From contig CAZOEO010000013.1 of the NCBI GenBank assembly GCA_964578885.1, forward strand, positions 19,243-83,242: a stretch of DNA of 64,000 nucleotides, given 5' to 3'. Shown here one piece after another: positions 60,201 to 64,000 of the stretch. Every line of letters starts with the position of its first letter. Positions within the stretch are counted from its first letter, which is position 1. Both the position numbers and the translations under genes were made by a program. This DNA comes from CAZRHR01 sp964578885 (GTDB lineage: Bacteria > Bacteroidota > Bacteroidia > CAIKAF01). Below the pieces are notes generated by a model. It was not told where the DNA came from. It was given only the letters and a program-made list of their open reading frames with translations, and did no database searches.

Positions 60201-63200
60201 CTTCTACTGGTGCTGCTGCGGGTTTGACGGCCGCTTTCCGAAGAACCATTGCACCCACTGCCGCCGACACGGTTATCAATAACATTTTTGTCAACTATCG
60301 TCAGAATACGACGCCGGGTCCCAATCATTATTCCATCTATCTGGAAGGTTTAACCAATTATGTAGGAAGGAAAAACAATTTCCAAGGAACGGGTTCCAAC
60401 TATTTCACCGGAGGTTCTGGAGCCATTTCTACCCCAACGACCTATTTGACTTTACCCACCTGGCGAGCTGCGATCAATCAGGATCTAGGTTCATTTGATG
60501 TGGCTCCTGCATTTTTGTCGAATACCGATTTACGCCTGGTGGCGTCAAGCTCCACACCTCTGGAATCTTTTGGCGAGGTCATTCCGTTCATTACCAATGA
60601 CATTGACGGACAAGGTCGTCCAGGTCCAGCTGGGTCTGTGAATGGAGGCGGTTTTGGCTATGACATTGGTGCAGACGAATTTGATGGTATTCCACTTCCT
60701 TTAGACATGGGCTTAACGGCGTTGGTAAGTCCGGCTCAGGGTTGTTTACCCAACTTGGTGAACATTCGTGTAAGGGTTCGGAATTTCTCTACCACCGCCA
60801 TCAATTTTGGCATTGATCCAGTGACCATCAACCTTGCAGTGGCAGGTCCGAACCCAACCACGTTCGCTCCGTTTATCATTTCTAACGGTACATTGGCAGG
60901 CCAAACCAATTTGGACACGCTTATTGCGCTGAATTATGATATGTCTGCCGTGGGCACTTATACCTTTACCGGGTCAACGACGTTGTTGGGAGATGCCAAT
61001 GTAATCAACGATGCACTTCCCTCCACTAATATTATTGTTGGTCCGGGAACCGCATCGGTGAACAACATGAGCATTTGTGGAGGAAGCACGGCTACACTAA
61101 CGCTTACCGGAGCTGGTGGAACCATTGAATGGCAATCTTTTGATCCGATGACTTCCACCTGGCAGAATATTCCTTCAGGAACGACTTCCAGTTTGGTGGT
61201 CAGTCCCCTGGATACGACCCAATATCGTGCCTTGGTTTGTGGAAGCCAGATTTCTAACGTGGTTACGGTGAATGTAAACGCACCGATAACTCCGGTTGTG
61301 AATCCGGTAACCGTGTGTGGTATAAACAATGTAACGCTGAATGCCACCAACACACAAGGAACAACGCAGTGGTTTAATGCACCTACCGGTGGATCACCCA
61401 TTGCCAGCGGAACCAGCTATGCTGTTCTTGCGTCTCAATCCCAAACATTCTACGCCTCAAACTTTGTTTCAGGTGGCGGCTCTTCTTTTGTTGGACCAGC
61501 CAACAATAGCTTTGGATCGGGAGGAGGATTTTTTTCCTCATTCACGACTAGCTTCAACGTTCTTCAGAACTTGACGTTACGTTCTGTGACCATGTATCCT
61601 GTGACCGCCGGAACCGTGACGATTGTGATAAATAACAGTTCCGGTGTTCAGGTAGCCAACATTCCAGTCACCTTTACGTCGAGCCAGTTGGGTACGGCAG
61701 TGGTGGTGCCCATTATGGCCAATTTAACACCTGGAAATGGATACACCATCGCTTTGGCATCAGGTGGATCCGGAACCTACTGGAGGAACAGCGCTGGTGC
61801 AACTTATCCTTATACTGCTCCAGGATTTTTATCTATCACAGGGAATAGTTTTGATCCATTTTATTATTATTTCTTCTATAACTGGGAGATTGAAACCGGA
61901 TGTAGCAGTCCTCGGGTCGCCGGAAATATCACTGTGAATCCTGCGGATCCCATTACCATTGTTTCATCTGCAAACCCAGTATGTAATAATGCTCCTGCCA
62001 CGCTTACAGCGTCAAGCGTGAATACAAACTATTCCTACAATTGGGTGGCGGCATCTAGTCCGATAGCGACGGATACCAACCAAGTTGTAGTTACTCCCGT
62101 AGTTCCGACAGATTACTTTGTATTCGCCTCGGACACCCTATCCGGTTGTAGCAATGTAGACACCATCAATATTCAGATTTTGCGTGCTCCCGTAGCCACT
62201 GTTACGCCTGCCGCCGATACATTATGTTTGGGTTCTTCTTTGCCTCTCACCGCTTCTTTCGTACCGGAAGTTGTTCAGTTGGGGAATGGAGTGATTACCA
62301 ATACGTCTTCATCTTACCCCACGCCTTATGGTAATTTTTATTGGGGCGCTCGTCACCAGTTTTTGATTTTGGCTTCTGAGCTTCAGGCGCTTGGTTATGG
62401 TCCGGGTCAGTTAACCTCTTTGTCGTTCGATGTGGCCAATACGAACAGTATTTTGCCTCATGACAATGTGGAAATCAAGCTGGGCCATACTGCTGCGGCC
62501 AGTCTTACTGCTTGGCAATCAGGATTACAAACAGTGCATACGGCACCCTCTTACTTGCCCGTGAATGGATGGAATCTTCATACTTTCCAAACGCCTTTCA
62601 ACTGGGATGGAGTTTCTAATTTGGTGGTAGAGTTTTGTTTCAACAGCTCAGGTTACGACGACAATGCGTCCGTTCGTCAGACCGCCATGCCGTTTACCGC
62701 TTCGTACTGGTATAGAGAAGATAACCTGACCGTTTGTGGAAGTTCTTTGAATTCCGGTTCTTCTGTAAATAGACCGAACATGCGATTCAACTTTGCGGTT
62801 AATACTGTAAATGCCTGGACTCCTGCGTTGGGACTTTCATCTACGACGGTGCTTAATCCGGTGGCAACACCTACCCAATCCTCCACCTACGCTTTCACCG
62901 CAACAGCACCAAATGGTTGCGTGGCTGCTGATACCGCAGTGTTGTTTGTGCCAGCCCCAATGTCATTGAATTTAGGTAACGACACTTCATTCTGTGCGGG
63001 TCAGGCATTTAATGTCACCTTAGACGCGCAAAATCCTGGTGCTACCTACGTATGGCAGGATAATTCAACCAACCAGCAACTTATAGCCAACGCTGGTGGA
63101 GTCTATTCTGTTACGGTTACGGATGTATTTGGATGTCAGGTGAGAGATACGCTTGTGGTTGTAGCGAATGTACCACCAGTCGTTTCTTTAGGCAACGACG

Positions 63201-63868
63201 TGGCTTACTGTGCTAATACAACTCTTTCTCAAATACTTGACGCGGGTAATCCATCAGCCTCTTTTGCATGGAGTACTGGAGCAAATACACAGACCATTAC
63301 TGTAAATCAGCAGGGTGTTTATAGTGTAGTTGTTACGGATGTAAATGGCTGTGTCGGTTCGGATACCCTTGTGGTTACCGAGAATCCTTCACCTGTAGCG
63401 GTTATTACTATTTCCAATCTCCAGGCTTCGGGTGCGGATCTTTCCGCCAATAGTGGATTTAGTAGCTATGCATGGAGCAATGGTGGCAATTCGCAAAACA
63501 TTTCTGTAACAGCCAGTGGCACATATTGGGTGCTGGTTACCGATGCCAACGGTTGTTCCGATTATGATACAGTACAAGTGAATCTTCCACTTGGCATTGG
63601 AGAAACGGAAGGCGATTTGTTTAACGTACGCTTATGGCCAAACCCTGCCAGCACCGTTGCTCAGCTTTATTTGGAGCAATATCCTGGAATCGAAGCAGAG
63701 TGCGCTGTGTACGACATTTCCGGAAAACTCATGGTTCAAAAGACTTTGCAAGTTACCGGAGGTGCGGCCTCCATGCAATTACACATGCAGGATTGGTCTC
63801 CCGGCACCTATATGGTGGTGGTTCGAGGCACTGCAGCCCCACGGATTTTCAGACTGATTCGTCAGTAA
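57266..63868 (+). CDS. giant T9SS-secreted adhesin-like protein
   Basis: A 2200-residue precursor rich in Ser, Thr, Asn and Gly. A signal peptide (residues 13-34, ending GAHGQG) is followed by a beta-sandwich (to about 240), a fibronectin-III domain (252-335), a module starting YTVGVGGNYPTLTAAL, and a right-handed beta-helix from about 480 to 1030 with recurring GI-x-I-T/S-GG turns. Several Ig/PKD-like domains follow (about 1260-1640), then three repeats near 1900, 1970 and 2050 of the form LGND...C...W-x-x-G...YSVxVTDxxGC. The last 80 residues (from WPNPAST, about 2122) are a T9SS type A sorting domain. It probably acts in adhesion or gliding. Confidence 0.9.
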   Translation: MRYHYTRTPKFPGLRLLLLTMLVSAGLIQGAHGQGMPNYAFSNSSGVYTPISGAILPTLSGGDLDDGWFNNIPIGFPLVYNGVYYTSLSASTNGWLVLGNTLTGSSITNNLSSGTPRPILAPLWDDLDLFTTPKYVTTGAPGARIFTLQYDSIYWNWSASAISVSAQVKIYEATSAIEFSYTTFGGAVNSGSASIGITGTATGANNYVSVATTASWSAATSSNSTETTSNNSLPDPGRTFTFTPPNIVPPTPSPVTFAPVALTSMTVNWVDNSTNELNFYVERSTDNINFTPLGYVPSTTVAGTGTAYSFPVTGLFPNTIYYYRITALSEGFASLPATGQQSTLNGVLCGSYTVGVGGNYPTLTAALQDVANQGLSCSTVMELLTTYSAASEVFPLTVPFFGGNSNLTLTIRPHASVTSPVLVTTSTSNTFVLTGSTFTIFDGRAGGSGNGGLLFIDNTSTTSNAIVINGNSNNLTFRHLRLGAANTGTTGGVVNVGAAVNATGANEDITFSDNDFGLASNGAAPRQMIFASASTGTNRRVSLLNNLFHDYYFNGENTAVNLSTGSTDWTISGNSFYQTNPQSPTASATQSAAIRISNSSGNNFLITGNFIGGSQPNAGGSPMSYVSTMAYRFSAMTLSLGSTTPSIISNNTISNIVLTSTSGASTPHGVFAGIHITGGTCQVVNNTIGSVNQASDIVVTATTAGATSYGIALTGGTNHTVTGNQIGGFSLNGSTGTISTSFVGINISGGTLYTVSSNLIGSNTVPSSIQTAASTGGTAGSLQGIVSSSTSANTFSNNRIVNLNNQYLGTSTSSVTRGIVVTSGVNTITDNYIGSLTTATGSTSTTTATFPLIGIQNTSTSTGNSVIRGNKVKNLFHTHPTAAYRMAGIVHSGPSLPSLGEVSRNEVSFITTTSTSTTGELYGLLHAGGALRAFNNMILLGIDSSGSSVAAPGAHFGILKTTSVQGRFYHNTIKIDGTASTGAAAGLTAAFRRTIAPTAADTVINNIFVNYRQNTTPGPNHYSIYLEGLTNYVGRKNNFQGTGSNYFTGGSGAISTPTTYLTLPTWRAAINQDLGSFDVAPAFLSNTDLRLVASSSTPLESFGEVIPFITNDIDGQGRPGPAGSVNGGGFGYDIGADEFDGIPLPLDMGLTALVSPAQGCLPNLVNIRVRVRNFSTTAINFGIDPVTINLAVAGPNPTTFAPFIISNGTLAGQTNLDTLIALNYDMSAVGTYTFTGSTTLLGDANVINDALPSTNIIVGPGTASVNNMSICGGSTATLTLTGAGGTIEWQSFDPMTSTWQNIPSGTTSSLVVSPLDTTQYRALVCGSQISNVVTVNVNAPITPVVNPVTVCGINNVTLNATNTQGTTQWFNAPTGGSPIASGTSYAVLASQSQTFYASNFVSGGGSSFVGPANNSFGSGGGFFSSFTTSFNVLQNLTLRSVTMYPVTAGTVTIVINNSSGVQVANIPVTFTSSQLGTAVVVPIMANLTPGNGYTIALASGGSGTYWRNSAGATYPYTAPGFLSITGNSFDPFYYYFFYNWEIETGCSSPRVAGNITVNPADPITIVSSANPVCNNAPATLTASSVNTNYSYNWVAASSPIATDTNQVVVTPVVPTDYFVFASDTLSGCSNVDTINIQILRAPVATVTPAADTLCLGSSLPLTASFVPEVVQLGNGVITNTSSSYPTPYGNFYWGARHQFLILASELQALGYGPGQLTSLSFDVANTNSILPHDNVEIKLGHTAAASLTAWQSGLQTVHTAPSYLPVNGWNLHTFQTPFNWDGVSNLVVEFCFNSSGYDDNASVRQTAMPFTASYWYREDNLTVCGSSLNSGSSVNRPNMRFNFAVNTVNAWTPALGLSSTTVLNPVATPTQSSTYAFTATAPNGCVAADTAVLFVPAPMSLNLGNDTSFCAGQAFNVTLDAQNPGATYVWQDNSTNQQLIANAGGVYSVTVTDVFGCQVRDTLVVVANVPPVVSLGNDVAYCANTTLSQILDAGNPSASFAWSTGANTQTITVNQQGVYSVVVTDVNGCVGSDTLVVTENPSPVAVITISNLQASGADLSANSGFSSYAWSNGGNSQNISVTASGTYWVLVTDANGCSDYDTVQVNLPLGIGETEGDLFNVRLWPNPASTVAQLYLEQYPGIEAECAVYDISGKLMVQKTLQVTGGAASMQLHMQDWSPGTYMVVVRGTAAPRIFRLIRQ

Positions 63869-63888
63869 TTTTAACCGATGAATAACGG

Positions 63889-63920
63889 AAAGGGACAGTG
63901 ATTATCGCTGTCCCTTTTTT
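63889..63920 (+). terminator. intrinsic terminator of the giant adhesin gene
   Basis: Perfect 10-bp stem AAAGGGACAG / CTGTCCCTTT with a 9-nt loop, ending in a run of six Ts, 20 nt after the stop. Confidence 0.9.
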
Positions 63921-64000
63921 GTATGTATAAGGTTTGATATCAGACTTTTTCCTGACTTCCGCGTTTTAACACCCAAAACCAAAAACGTAACTCAGCAGCT

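Noticed and set aside
1..64000. tRNA, rRNA, transposase or phage genes
   Set aside because: Looked for in spacers and frames on both strands; no cloverleaf with a matching acceptor stem, rRNA-like sequence, DDE transposase or integrase was recognised.

Overview
The window comes from a member of the Bacteroidota. The evidence is a recurrent TAnnTTTG promoter core next to start codons, two proteins with type IX secretion (T9SS) C-terminal sorting domains, a TonB-dependent receptor with a carboxypeptidase-like N-domain, DUF6089 and DUF4296 proteins, and the order nadK - DUF6089 - DUF6089 - uppS - bamA - skp - murI that is typical of the phylum. The lineage below phylum cannot be fixed by reading; a free-living, aerobic, gliding-type organism (Saprospiria or Chitinophagia-like) is a guess. 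No rRNA, tRNA, CRISPR array, transposase or prophage was seen.

Layout. 1-3415 (minus): MMPL/RND exporter, rfbA and a truncated sugar-nucleotide epimerase in one tight operon. 3486-10251 (plus): a LolC/E-type permease, a secreted cytochrome c/copper monooxygenase-like T9SS cargo, an M49-like lipoprotein peptidase with a small secreted protein, then thyA-folA and an HMA-like mini-protein. 10272-16294: PlsC acyltransferase, sulfatase, VWA-domain protein and an SF1 helicase, as two divergent pairs. 16504-19701 (minus): a DUF2147 protein followed by a tightly packed glycan-type operon (GT-B/TagF-like protein, SpsF-like cytidylyltransferase, N-terminal half of a transketolase without its C-terminal partner). 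20334-28401: fibrinogen-like surface protein, dprA, TonB receptor, gdhA, FucP-type transporter. 28492-30707: methyltransferase, ZIP transporter, 2-Cys peroxiredoxin. 30788-38425: the envelope-biogenesis cluster. 38426-39488: no recognised gene, but a 287-bp sequence present twice. 39489-43276 (minus): TerC, DUF4296 lipoprotein, coiled-coil protein, QueD-like enzyme, DsbA-like protein, small secreted protein. 43409-48933: a heavy-metal efflux operon whose RND pump is fused to its outer-membrane channel. 49046-54361: a sulfide/persulfide oxidation operon (MBL-rhodanese protein, thioredoxin, two YeeE/YedE half-transporters with a porin between them, type II sulfide:quinone oxidoreductase). 54451-63868: a second surface protein, nifU-type scaffold, RNase HI and a 2200-residue T9SS adhesin-like protein.

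The main cross-cutting observation is promoter placement. At least a dozen genes have the -7 element only 3-6 nt before the ATG, so their transcripts should be leaderless or nearly so. In several cases this decides the start codon against a longer in-frame extension, and in two cases the element is built into the last codons or stop codon of the upstream gene. Other points for a second look are the RND-TolC fusion with an internal signal-peptide-like segment, the orphan transketolase half, the porin inside the sulfur operon, a perfect 21-bp palindrome at the peroxiredoxin transcription start, and the 287-bp duplication. All functional names rest on reading motifs and family resemblance; no database search was run.
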